A stretch of 64,000 nucleotides of DNA from Watersipora subatra (Eukaryota; Bryozoa; Gymnolaemata; Cheilostomatida; Watersiporidae), in assembly GCF_963576615.1 (NCBI RefSeq), contig NC_088708.1:67972672-68036671 (forward strand), written 5' to 3'. Positions 21,904-34,200 of the stretch are shown here, in pieces; positions within the stretch are counted from its first letter, which is position 1; every line of letters starts with the position of its first letter. Made by a program: the position numbers and the translations under genes. The notes below the pieces were generated by a model that saw only the letters and a list, made by a program, of their open reading frames with translations, was not told the DNA's origin and did no database searches.

Positions 21904-22920
21904 CCAAACAATGACATACGTGCCAAGTGCGATACTGGGGCGAAAGCCAATGTAATGTCTAATGCAACTGCATGTATGTTTCTTCAGCCATGTGATGTTG
22001 ATAAAGCTGAGAGTAAGCCACTGATAGGTTTCATTGGTAGTGTAACCAGGTCACTAGGTGTTATTGAGATAATATGCCATTAGAGTGGTGAGCGGTTTTC
22101 TGGACAGTTTCATGTAGTACTTAACTGTGAGAATACATTGCTGTTTAAAAGATTGTGTCAGGTTAAGGTTTGTTACACTATCTGCTGATGTACATGAAGT
22201 TGAAGCACAGACTCCTCTGTTACCAGATCAGATCCTGAAAGAGTACAGCGATCCGTTTGGTAATAAACCTGTCAAATATCGCATCAAAGTGGGCGAGAAG
22301 GTTGATTCAGTAGTGCGTCCAGTCAAATCCGTCACCCTGAGCCTGTATCGACTCATGGGACCTTAACAAGGCAATCAAGCGCCCTCATCATCCATCCAGA
22401 ATCATAGAACAGATTACAGCAAACATAACTGATGCAAAATCTTTCACGGTCATCGAAGCAAGAGAGGCTTATTACCAGATCTTTCTGGATGAACAATCAT
22501 CCATCTCACTACTTTCATCACTCCCTACAGCGATATCGCTACCTAAGAATGCCGATATGACTATGCTCGCCTGGAGATGCATATCAGAGAACCGTAAAAC
22601 AATTCTAGAAGGTTATCCCTGTAAGGTGGTAGTAGATGATATTCTGGTTACATGACCAGCTGAGAAAAAAGACGATCGTAATCTGCACACAACTCTGAAG
22701 AGACTGCGAGAAATAAATCTGAAGCTCTCAGTCAGAAAGTGTGTCTACAATAAGTCGAGAGTACTATATATTGGTCACATCCTCTCAGATGAAAGACTGA
22801 AACCTGACCCCGAGAAAGTGAAAGCCATTGCAGAGTTACCCCCCCCATCACCAAAGACGAATTGCTCAAGTTCCTGGGGATGACCAAATATCTCAGGAAA
22901 TTCATCCCATCTAGACCACC
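21904..22920 (+). pseudogene. Protease and reverse transcriptase remnant
   Basis: An aspartic-protease-like CDTGAKANVM occurs at about 21930. RT pieces include REAYYQIFLDEQ, the catalytic-type VVVDDILVT (22630-22656), YIGHILSDERLKPDPEKV and FLGMTKYLRKFIP. Stops and frameshifts interrupt the frame throughout, and part of the RT palm is deleted. It cannot encode an active enzyme. Confidence 0.85.
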
Positions 22921-22959
22921 CTCTCTATTGCACGTGATCTCCCAAGACCCAATCTAAGA

Positions 22960-23424
22960 CCCAAAATATCCAGAGACAACTTGAAGGTAGACAGAAACAG
23001 GTTTCATATGCTGACAGGCAGAGAAAACCTCTTAGCAACCTACAGCCAGGGGATGTGGTTCAAATCCAAGATGACAAGGGCTATAAAAAATAATCACATG
23101 TAATCTCCTAAGGTCCCACCAATAGCTCATATATTGTGCAGGACACTACTGAGAATTCCTACAGAAGAACAAGAGAATACCTTCTCGAGACTCCTCCATC
23201 GAATGAAAACTCACAAGCTAGAAATATTGAGTCCTCCCTCACCTCAACCACCGGAGGTTCATACATCAACAGCTCGACAGTCATCCAAACCAGCTGAAAC
23301 TCCATCGAATATAGCTGATAAGTGTGACACTGTCATCCGTCAGGAGTGTCGTGGAGCAATCTCTCCATCACCTAAATGGCCATGCATTCTGGCCAAGTCA
23401 TATGTCACCTCAAAGACAATCTGA
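22960..23424 (+). pseudogene. Integrase C-terminal tail remnant
   Basis: Reads QVSYADRQRKPLSNLQPGDV then VQIQDDKGYKK, typical of the end of gypsy integrase, followed by a proline/serine-rich tail. The zinc finger and DDE core are missing. Confidence 0.7.
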
Positions 23425-23457
23425 ACAATGCGTAGCTTACAACTGAAAAGGTGGAGA

Positions 23458-23682
23458 TGTGACATAATCAATTATAGATCCCATCATCGTGTTTACTAAT
23501 GCTGTTTATGCCATGTTTATATTTCACTATTGTTTACGTTGTTTCACTGCTCACACACAACACCTTTTTGTTGTGTTCTTTAGGTTTGCTGTTATCTGAT
23601 CACGCGATGGGCTTCTGTAAGACACTAATTTAAGAATGCAAACTCTGCAATAATCTGTCTCTCGATCTTCACACCAACAACA
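23458..23682 (+). repeat. 3' LTR
   Basis: Starts TGTGACATAATCAATTA and ends CCAACAACA; it follows a purine-rich tract. Confidence 0.85.
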
Positions 23683-24776
23683 TTGTTAAAATTGTTATGG
23701 GTGAATAGGAAGAAATTATGTTATGCATAACTAATCCAAATCCACACACATCAGTGTTGAACTTGCTTGTCATATTATTCTATTTTGACTATGTTCAGTT
23801 GAGTACTTTTGGTTAACTTGTGGGAACTAATTTGCTTATTACTGTTTCAGGTACAAGTAAAGGTATTTAGCTGTTGTAAGCGATACTTATATTTACCAGT
23901 AAAAGTTAATTCTTTATTTTGTAAGTCCAACATTTAAAATACACAACTAACAAAATTCTAAACAATAATTTTAATGAAAAAAGAGTAAAATAGCTAACAA
24001 ATGTTACGCTCTTACTCGAATGGTCATCCATGTTTGATTGCTCGGTCTCGTACAGCTGCGAGTTCCGATAGTCGGATGAGAGTCATGGCAGTCCTTATAT
24101 GGAGGCTTGGTAGTTGAGATAGGGAAGCAAAAGAAGATCTGTAGCTGATGATGGAGAAAGAGACTCCATAAGTAGGGAAGAGGTAGAGGCTCCAGAGGCA
24201 GAGGGAAGAGAGAGGAAGGCTCCAGAGGAAAAAAGAGGGAGGCTCCAGAGGCAAAGGAATGCACCTCAGCAGGCGGAGGGAGCCTGAACAGGTCCTTCAG
24301 GAAGGGGAGATAGACAGACCGACTGCAGATGATAGAGAGCCGTTGGAGCTGTTCTCTTTTATAGATGTCTCTATTAGCTTGTGGGAAGGGGTTTAAGAGC
24401 TCAGGTTCTGTTCTTTATGTCGCAGAGGATTACCAATTGATTGAACTTGTCTAAAGTACGTCATGGGAGTGTAATGATTGGAAATTATGACTAACTCCAA
24501 TTGTCTTGGTCGTGTCTGGTACAGGTCTAATATCTTTTAATGGTTTTCTGGCATAACAATTGATGTCCCTTTCCTCATCAGCTACTTCCACAGGAGGTTT
24601 CTAAGTTGCTTGTTGATGAGTATGTATGTGATGACTGTCGTTATTGCTTGTCCTCTAATGTATTTGGTGTCATGTTCATTGTAATATTGCGTATGTCTCC
24701 AGTGTTAAGGCGTTTCTCCATTATGATATCTCGATTCGTTCATACTTCTATACAACAACATTAACGACAGGTCTAG
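23683..24776. other. No gene recognised; GA-rich patch
   Basis: Around 24130-24290 there is a purine-rich block with several AGGCTCCAGAGG units. Open frames on the minus strand here are low-complexity. Nothing else is supported. Confidence 0.45.
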
Positions 24777-24967
24777 CCATACCTGCCAACTCTCACGCAT
24801 TGGGCGTGAGACTCACGCAATTACCCCAAAGAAAAAATGAAAATGCGTGAGAAATGCGTGAGATTTTTGCCCCAATTGCCACAATTTTATATACACCATC
24901 ATTGATACATCAATTGCCCCAAAACCAAATCTCACGCATTGCCCCACTCTTGGGTTGGCAGGTCTGG
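24777..24967. mobile_element. Short inverted-repeat MITE (CACGCATTG motif)
   Basis: Ends CCATACCTGCCAAC and CCAGACCTGCCAAC (complement) with GTCTAG on both sides (24771-24776, 24968-24973). Several TCTCACGCATTG/GCGTGAG units lie inside. About 190 bp, no coding. Superfamily not assigned. Confidence 0.75.
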
Positions 24968-24973
24968 GTCTAG

Positions 24974-25585
24974 CACAGAATAATATTATATAGTCACAAA
25001 TCTACACCCATACTAATAGATACCTCATGTTACAATCTCTTCTGTTGGTTCTAGCTAGTCGTATAAAAAATGAGTCTATTAACTCTGTTGGTTTTAGCAA
25101 ATATAGCGAGGTAAAAAATCGTCGAGTTTAAACATGAGATTTGCCTTCTTCATTTTGCATCCTTGGGCTCGCTTCAGCATGCGTGCATATTCGACTTTGG
25201 AATACGACCAAAAAGACGTTAAAATGACAATAGTAACGAGTGGATATATGCACATATTAAACTGAAACAACATTATTTGATATTTTTTCATCAAATATCT
25301 TCAACAAATATACCATAAGTCAGAGGAAATGCATTCATGATACATATACCATAACTAAAGTGCCATGTTTTCGCACTCTTTTATTGTTTAAACAACAAAT
25401 ATAAAAAATTTGTACTAATTCCATACTACCTAACATCGATAATTAATAGAGCGATGCCTTGAACAGAACCTTGCTAACAGATAGCCATGCTGTCCAAGAC
25501 TGACTGTGAACGGTTTTTAACCTTAACCTAGATGATTTCATAAACAGTTTTACCATGAAGTGATAAGGGCAAATACGTAAATGGT
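24974..25585. other. No gene recognised
   Basis: AT-rich sequence. A minus-strand open frame at 25094-25294 has no recognisable motif. Confidence 0.4.
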
Positions 25586-25593
25586 GTTCATAA

Positions 25594-28005
25594 GAATTAT
25601 GGACGGTTGGGCGACACTCAATAGGGCGACAGACACTTAGGCGACACTTTCGGTTCGAAAGGCGACAACTTCAGACGGAAGGGCGACACAGCGGACAAAC
25701 AGGCGACAATTCTAGACACTGAGGCGACAATTCTGAGGGCAGGATTAATTCAAAATATTAAGGCCTGTTATGTTGTTGTGAATTAGTAGTGAACACTAAC
25801 AAGACGCCAACTTTATTGATGCCTAGATCGGAAATCTTGCATTAGTATATTTTTTACGCATCGCCCCACCTTCTTTCCTTGACATCTGTTACCTGCTTAT
25901 ATCCTCATTAATCTGATTACATTATTCTTTTACACACAGTAGAATTTCATATTGTACTAATGAATGTACCAAATATTTATTTAATTGAGATGGTTATTAT
26001 TTTAAAAAACTGCTGAGATTAATCTGTCTTTAATCGCCCAACTATTCTTCTGTTCATCCTTTTCCACAAATTTAACTCGAGTCTGTCAACACGCTCAGAA
26101 GTCATTTAGCCAGTCACTATTTTCTTTTTCACTTCCTTCCTTGAATGCTTGGAAAAAGTGGCAAGTTGTTTATCAGTGTGGCAAAAGTCTGAGATTCCTT
26201 ACCTCCTAATTTATGACATCATAGAGGTACCAACTTTTTTAACGCCTTTGAAGCGATGCATTCTTGAGTCATTAGCATACCGCTGTTGATGAGTCATTAT
26301 ACTATCTTTGGCTCATGTATTATGTATTAGGACCCTCAGTAGTAGCTCTCAAATTAATGTATATTCTTGTACTGATTGCAGGATGAAAATAAATACATAC
26401 ATATGAGTTTAGCTTGATACATTTTAATAAATTTGCTTTTTGGTATATTTATACAAATAGTAAAGCTGATTTTTATCATATATAACTTTCAAAAATACGT
26501 ACATCAATAGTTTGCAGCATTAATCTTTTTTACAATGACTTTATTCTGATTGATACTATGTAGATAAACCCATCTAGCGATAGAACTTCTCTTTCCTGTT
26601 TAGAATGACGAGATCAGGGTCACGGTTATACATTGGTAACTGAATATTACTTTACTAATTCTAAAACTTACATGAAAAGATAATTTGAATTACAGGAGTA
26701 TAATTGTACACAGTGACTCGCAGGTACTCGAATGCACTTGCACTTCCAATCATACACAAAAATAATTGCAGGAAATTCTCTACACCGCTATTTAATAAAG
26801 TTGTCATTAAAGTTCAAGCCGATGGCTGTCTATGTAATATCTTCCCATCTTTTTTGAAGTTTGTCCTTTGTTGAAATAGTTGTGTATAAAAAAGATTCAT
26901 AGTGCGTGTTAAAATGCAAAATATAGTATATGATGTGTCACATGGCAACATGAACCTGCAACTGAGTATATATCACAAAGGTCTTTGAGGTGTTGATCAC
27001 TCCTCATTGTCTCAAACTTCAGCTTGTGTGGGCCATCAGGATCTGTGACAAGGGTAATTCGGTCAAATATCTCAAGTGACTCTAAGGGTAACATGGCATC
27101 AGGACCGGTTGATTTCTATGCTTTGGAATGGATCATTTCTCCGTAAGCTTTCTGTGATGCTGTTTAGTCTTCTTGCAACAAGCTGCAGAAGTTAGTAAAA
27201 TATGGATATATCTTAGACACCTATGTCAGAAAAAGCCTTCATTCTTCATACTCAAATAAAATCTCAACAAACATAGATCAGTGTGAACCGCAATTTAGCC
27301 TATTGAGTCTGCATTATAATGACATTGAATTATTATCATAATTGTAAAGAAACAAGGATAAGGAAATCTTTATTTCCACAAGTAAATGAGAAATCACAAT
27401 AATAAGGATTTGTCTTTTCATTTCACACAAAGAGCAAACTCTTCTCCCAGCTACTGTGAATTTCGACTATCGAAACCATAAAACTATTTCTTCTCGGGGT
27501 AAGATAACTCTAAAGTTTCAACAATCAGAGACAAGATTGTCGACAATTCAGCCGCGAACGTGACTTTTCGAACAGTTTTGAACAAACATGCTGATACAAA
27601 AACAAATTTTGGTGTTTTAATTGAATAAGCTAGATGCATTTTTAGAAAAAAAACCTTAATATTTTGTTAATTGTCTGGGCTAGCATAATCAGAGAAATCC
27701 CACCAATGGCGTTTAAAAATACATGTTGCATTTTCGAAAAAAAGTCTGTAAAAAACAATAACACTGTCAAGGCTACGTTTCAAAAATATACGCAAGCATT
27801 GCACACGACGACAGCATCTCATAGTTTGTCAGTACATTACCTTGTCTTCAACCAAACAGCAAACCAGCTTGTCGCCTTTCAGTTTGGGATTGTCGCCGGT
27901 TTGTCTGCCGTGTCGCCTTTCCGTCTGAAGTTGTCGCCTTTCGAACCGAAAGTGTCGCCTAAGTGTCTGTCGCCCTAATGACTGTCGCCCAAAAGTCCAG
28001 TTACC
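25594..28005. mobile_element. 2.4-kb DNA transposon with GCGACA-rich inverted ends
   Basis: Inverted ends of about 130 bp, each carrying seven or so copies of GGCGACA (left) or TGTCGCC (right). The element is flanked by GTTCATAA at 25586-25593 and 28006-28013, an apparent 8-bp target duplication. The interior is AT-rich; a minus-strand stretch at 26909-27094 (FDRITLVTDPDGPHKLKFET) looks like former coding sequence that I cannot identify. An 8-bp duplication fits hAT or P elements, but no transposase is readable. Confidence 0.82.
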
Positions 28006-28559
28006 GTTCATAAATAATTCTATGCTCACGCCGCAGCTTCAAAAACCGGAGTCTACGAAGCGTCTTGTATATTCCATAAGTTCTATGAGATGTATAAGAC
28101 CAACACTTTTCATTATTTATACATTGTAGCACCTATAATGAAGTATGGAAATATTTTACGATGGTTATAATAAGTGCAAGTTTTTGCACAACATACAAAT
28201 TAAATTAGCATATCTGTATAGAAGTCCCAAAACAAATAATAGACAGTAAAGGGTATCGCTAGTTAAGTCAATTGTTTGTGTTCGTTGTTTAGATCTTACT
28301 CCTTATGTTATTCAGCTCATGTTCTATAGGCTGGGTTGTTCTGTCATTTAATTAAATACAAAGGATAACGATCATTTTTGGCTAAGGGGTTCAACGCAAA
28401 GTTGTTTGTGCTGTTCTTAATATTTATGAATATCTACATCTTACATCTTCTTCATAGAACGTACTAGAGCCGGTTGCGGCAAGCGGCACGCCTCATATGT
28501 TGAGCAGTTGTTAACACTAGATAATATTGTAATTTATTGCCATATTAGCAAATAATTGT

Positions 28560-28860
28560 TTATTGTTGATGTGATGTACAGTTTTTAAATTCACGAACAG
28601 TCTTTGGTAAAAAGCTGTTGTGATAAACAGACGTTCTTGCATATATAGTAGGAGGATCGCCTCTTCCAGCAGCTCGTGTGACAGTCGTACTAACTCGGTC
28701 CTGCATTAATTCATCATAGGTGGTAATTAATGAGTTGTGATTCTGGTCAGAGGAGAGGAGTCGCATTAGCAGATTTTGTCTACTGACCTTCCGTCTTTCA
28801 CATAGTGTTTGCATATTTAAAGTATCTAAAGCTTTGGTGATGCTATCTCTTCCTTTCAGT
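28560..28860 (-). pseudogene. LINE reverse transcriptase C-terminal tail
   Basis: The minus strand reads LLMRLLSSDQNHNSLITTYD and, at the end, YHNSFLPKTVREFKNC, the typical tail of Jockey/CR1/L2-like elements (YxNSFFPRTIxxWN). Only the last 80 or so codons exist; it is a 5'-truncated copy. Confidence 0.65.
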
Positions 28861-28887
28861 TTACAAATCTAGGTTTTATTTGTTCCA

Positions 28888-28926
28888 TCAATGATATACC
28901 GCCCCCATGGGGGCTGTATATCATTG
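28888..28926. repeat. Hairpin
   Basis: AATGATATACCGCCCCCATG followed by its near-complement GGGGGCTGTATATCATT. Short and isolated. Confidence 0.7.
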
Positions 28927-29386
28927 ATGCCCAGAATCTTCTTCCCAGAATCTACTTCATTTCACTCAGATAACCAGCATTTAATGTGTAGATTTTCAAT
29001 GCATGTTGCTAAACTGCTTTCATGATAATGATTTCATGATACACGAGCGTTCATTAAGGTTGATTGTTCTTAATGCATACGAAGACTCATTCCTGAGTTT
29101 CTAATCAGATGGGTGTTTAAAAAGTCTTAAAATATTTTGACGACCTGGCTAAAGGTACAGAGCATAAACGTGTGAATTTTTTGATGAAATTGGCAGAACA
29201 ATGTGGACACTCATAATGTCTACACTGACTAACAGATACGAGCACAATAACAATGTGGGATTTATTAATAATATAAATTTAAAGCCTCACTCTTACAACT
29301 TGGCATTTTAACGGAGCTTCACTAGACGCGTAAGGCAGGTCTGAAAAAAATATTGTAATAGGCATCAAGGGTGACCTAGAGATAAG

Positions 29387-30296
29387 TATGGCGCCTTACA
29401 GTGCCTCGCGTTGCGCGTTCACAACTCAAGTTGTACAACTCGAGTTGCCGTGTTGTACAACTCGGCCTGGGTTTTTGATGAACTCGAGTTGTGTTACGCA
29501 AAACTAACACGGGTTTGTAAAGAAAGCAAAGTGAGTAATTGGGGTGTCTCATTTACAGAACATTTACAGAAATTTAACACTAATAATTTAAATATATATA
29601 CACATTTAAAGTATATATATTAGCGATATTTGCGTACATTTGTTTCTATAAATATAACGAGACAAAAACAATTGTAGAATGTAAATAGCAAACTAAAAAA
29701 CAATCTATATGGGAGCTGGGACACTTCTTTTTCAAATGAAAAAGAGTTATCTCTCTAGAACCTGACAAGAAACTGAATGAACACCGGAAATAAACAAACG
29801 TAGAAATTATGTCAACGACGTTTAAGGATGCACAAAAAAAATTCCATATAAAATATACCGTAGCTAGAGAAAATGAAATGATGAGATGTTCTCAAGCCGA
29901 GTCGTTGAACTCGAGTTGTTGTTGAAAGAACTCGGCTTGGGTTTTGATGAACTCGAGTTGTGCAACTCGAGTTGTACAACTCGAGTTATATTTACACAAC
30001 TCGAGTTGTGTAACTCGAGTTGTACAACTCGAGTTGCAAACTCGGCACGCTATAATTCGCCATTTAGTTCCAGTTTTACAGTACGTACATACATAGTTTA
30101 ATTTCTATTAGCTAACGGGTGCCTATTGATGTACCATTGTTAATATAACCAGATCTACGGTTATGCTACCGTAATACCAATATATTGCACCTTACTTTTG
30201 AAAAGTCGCGTTGCGTGTTCACAACTCGAGTTGTGCAACTCGAGTTGTAGAACTCGAGTTGTGAATGCGCAACGCGAGGCACTGTAAGGCGCCATA
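29387..30296. mobile_element. Inverted-repeat element built on CAACTCGAGTTG palindromes
   Basis: Ends TATGGCGCCTTACAGTGCC and its complement, about 45 bp TIR, flanked by GATAAG (29381-29386 and 30297-30302). Next to both ends, and in the middle near 29900-30040, are runs of the 12-bp palindrome CAACTCGAGTTG and variants. No coding frame beyond the repeats. Confidence 0.82.
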
Positions 30297-30302
30297 GATA
30301 AG

Positions 30303-31276
30303 GTTGTATGGTACAGCATAACTCAAATTGTTTAAAACGCATTTAATACATCTCACAGTCATGTTTGTTTTGAAAATTTTAGTGCTAGGAGCTGCATAGT
30401 ATAAGAATAGCAGAACTTTTCTTGTCAAAACAAACTATAAGTGAGCCAAGTTATGCTATTTAAGTTGAAGCAGTACCTAGGAAATAGCAATTTTTCTCTT
30501 GCTGCAGTTGGTCTTCCTATGTCACTACTGGTCCATGTCTTGGTGTCTGATATGTATAGCAACACATTTTTTTTTACTGCCATATATGTAGCCACGTTTG
30601 AATTTTTGGCACTCATAAGTATGGTGAAGTTATTTGCAAACTGCAGGCCAGTTTTATCCATTTTTCTGTTTTATCGAATTTTGCTTATTGTCGAAGAGGA
30701 CGTTTTCTATCCGTTGTTTTGTCATGTGCTCATAGCCTCACAAGTTTGATTTTTTGTGTTGTATCGGCAGAAATCTTGTACAGTTCCTTGAATAAATGCC
30801 TAGCGACGCTCTACTCAACTGCTAGATATTCTTGCAAATGCTGTTCAACATCCTGGGTTCTCATAAATAACATAAACAGTTGTGAATACAAGACACTATT
30901 CTGCAGCAAGCTTCTTGTGTAGAGTTCTGGCAGTTCTAAATAGTTATTGAGTTAGTTTGATCTGTTGTGCAGCCAGAATTGCTGTCACCACTGAATCAAA
31001 GGCTGCTGACACATGGTCTTTTAAACATAGCTGAAGGCTAGGCTATATCGAAAGCATGCTTATTGTAATAAATCTCACCTTGGGCCACTGATATGATTTG
31101 AAGTAGAACATCTGAGTGCCCCGTTCTCAGGAAGGAAAATCATCAAATGACTATGGTAGAGAAGCAATAGATGGAACAGTTTGGGATGCGTATACTGTTC
31201 CTGTTCCAAACTACACTAACAAATATTTTTATAAGGGTTATTTTTCTGCTTGTAGTACATCTTGTCGATCTGAGCA
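30303..31276. other. Upstream region of C7orf25 copy B
   Basis: Overlapping open frames occur at 30441-30749 (+) and 30425-30661 (-), neither with a recognised domain. No clear promoter motif. It may hold a 5' untranslated exon. Confidence 0.4.
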
Positions 31277-34200
31277 ATGATTGAAGAGCTTGCTAAGGCT
31301 GAACATCTACTAGAAGAAACTAATTCACTGGGGTACAACAATAGCAAACTGACCAAAGTCTGTTCAAAACTGTCAAAAAAGATCACTGCTGATATCCTTT
31401 TTCTCCAAAGGTGTCAAGCTGATGCACCGACAGCTCTGGCCGACAGCACCCTTTGCTCAGTCTCGAGCAGCAACATTCCGTATCTTTCTGGAATTCTCCA
31501 AGTCGTGAAACAATCCGATGATGTTTCGGAAGTCATTTATTATATAAGAAAGTATGGTATAGTTGTGGATGTGGTATGCAATGGAGGAAGGACTTGGAAA
31601 AAAGTGATAGCCCGTAATCCGCAATCTCTTCACCTCATATGGGCTGGGCAAGGTCAGTACGGTTCTAAAGATATCGTGAAAAAGGCTGAGCGATACCTTG
31701 TCTGTGCTAAGCAACGCAGCGAATTCTCACCTCCAAATATAGTTTATGTATTTTGCAATGGAGTCACACATGAAATGGCCGAAACATTGGAGAGCATGGG
31801 CATCGAGGTAATAGGCGAGCGGGTAGATGTTTCAAGGGAGGTCGAAGAGCGGCTGACTGCTGTCTATGCTGACTCAGATGATAGTGATGACGAAGCTTCT
31901 GAAACAATATGTACAGTTCCTGGTATCGGTTACTCGACCTTATCTGCTGAGCCCAATTGTGCTGACCTTGAGGCCTCTTCGCTTAGTAAACATGAGGTAA
32001 AATGGTTGCTAATACTCTCTTGTACGCTTTTTTTGCATGCTAACATTGTTGTTGGATTCTCTCTCTCTTGGCTATTTTGCCATTACAGTCATACCTCGAC
32101 ATACAAGCATAATGCGTTCTAGGACTGAGCTCGTATGCCAATTCACTCACATCTCAAGGCACTATTTCTAATAGAAAATAGCTAAGTACAAATTAATCCG
32201 TTACCATATAAAAACCACCCAAAAGAATATTACGGTGATAAAAGTGTTTTTATTTGTTATAATTCAGTACCTTCACTAACAAAGTAAAAAAGACCCATTT
32301 GCTTGTTATGATCTGCAATAAAATGTAACATCACTATGTACACTTTCCAATGGAGTTTTTACCTTCGAGACAGACGATGTGGATAGCGGCGTTCTGAGAG
32401 ACTAGAGAGCAACGCGTTCTGTACACTAAAATTTTGTGACGGTACGTAACAGAAACTTTTAATTTAACCTTAATGAATTTAGCTTACAAAACACACATTT
32501 GAAGCTAAGTTTTAATCTTTTACAAAACTTCCTTTAACTTTGTCATATTTTTAAGTATCCGTTTCTGGTTATGCTTTTTTGTCTTGCGTTCACTTTAACT
32601 TTTAGCCAACATTTTAAAAACTTTTTTCAAACTGAATCAATAATAAAAACCGAGCGATGCTGTTCTCGAAAGCAGCCTCTCACAAACTTGTCCAAATAGT
32701 GTAGTGGCCATCGAAAACCTGCTCGTACGCTTGTATCTTAAAGATTACTAGTATCCAAAGGAAGAAACATGATGGAAAGTCAGCTCGTATCTCAAGTTTC
32801 TCGCATGTCGGTGCACTCGTATGTAAAGGTATGACTGTATATAGATTTTTTTGATCAATAGGGAAAGGTTTCTTTGCATACAATTTGTAAAATCGCGCAA
32901 TGTACACATCAATATGAAGTTATCCTCCCTCGCTTGTAAAGCGAGGGAGGATAACTTCTGAATTGCAGTCAGCATCAGTGATTCATTAGAGATCATACTT
33001 GTGTTAGTTGAAAAACAACACTTCTAGGATCTAGATCAGGAGCTGAACTCTCATGGAAGCGCACAGTTATGTATAGTTTACTTCACGTAGGTCATGCAGT
33101 GTGCGATGAAAAAAAAACATGTCCATTTGCTTTATGTTGATAATGTTGTGGAAACGTGTGCATGATCACGTACAAATAGGTTCACGTAAATCCCATTAAG
33201 AACCAAGACTTATACTAATTTTCCGCTCTGTGTTATGTGGTTGTGCGCTCTGTGTTATGTGGTTGTGCGCTCTGTGTTATGTGGTTGTGCGCTCTGTGTT
33301 ATGTGGTTGTGCGCTCTGTGTTATGTGGTTGTGCGCTCTGTGTTATGTGGTTGTGCGCTCTGTGTTATGTGGTTGTGCGCTCTGTGTTATGTGGTTGTGC
33401 GCCAAGTTTACATCGTTGAAGCATTGGGACTCATTAAGGGAGTTTCGATAATCTGTTTTGATAGTGTTTGAGTCTTTGGTCCTAGCTGCACTGGAGTACT
33501 GGCATACCATAATACAGTAAGATGGTTCTCTGGTTAACATCTTTCTTCTGTTCTGTTAGGCTAGTTACCTGGTATATATAGAAAAGCCATTACTTTAATG
33601 TTCCCTCAGGGACTGGTTTTTAAACCTTTCGCTTCTATTGAAGTCTACCTTCCGTGGCAAAATCCTAGTCTGAATAAAGACATAGTATTGAAACCCCAAC
33701 AATGCATGTTTGTTCAAAGTCTTCAGCTATTGGTACTTTGGTATTTTAGACTGAAGACTCAACTTGCTCTCTCATCAAAGATATACAAAACCTAAGTCGG
33801 GATCAGAAGATCTTTATGGATATCACGACTATGCTAGTATATGTGTCTGACTTATGTAATGGGGGCTGTGATAAACAGTTTGCCGAGTCTGTGCTCACGA
33901 AACAGGCTGCTGAGGAGAGACAACTTCCTGCCCTCGATGTGATACTGCCTCATATGACCAACAAGAAGCTTGTCACTTGCCAGTCAGCTCTCGACGATTA
34001 TTGGGGAATAGTAAATATAATGGCGGGGCCGAGAGAGAAGGCTAGAGCGAAGTCATTATGTGACCAAATGGTTGTTGTACCTGACTGTATTTCAAGCAGA
34101 TTCTCGTCTCTCGTTGTCAGCGGCCAGATCAGAGAGAGGTCAAAGGTTATTTTTGGTGCTGCCGATATGCTGCATTGCATGATACTAACATCTAATGAAG

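Larger units (their letters stand above)
20722..23682 (+). mobile_element. Decayed Ty3/gypsy-type LTR retrotransposon
   Basis: LTRs of about 225 bp (20722-20946 and 23458-23682), both starting TGTGACAT and ending ACAACA. A purine tract (AAAAGGTGGAGA) precedes the right LTR. Between them the order is gag, protease, RT, integrase C-terminus, as in Ty3/gypsy, but frames are broken by many stops, and RNase H and most of integrase are deleted. No primer-binding site or target duplication was recognised. The pattern of gag and two zinc knuckles resembles K02A2.6-like elements of invertebrates. Confidence 0.88.

Noticed and set aside
33224-33402. Possible CRISPR array (also 38131-38298 and 43038-43659)
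   Set aside because: There are no unique spacers; these are simple tandem repeats in a eukaryotic genome.
33230-33471. Cysteine/valine-rich repeat proteins in three frames
   Set aside because: They are the 22-bp tandem repeat cycling through frames inside an intron.
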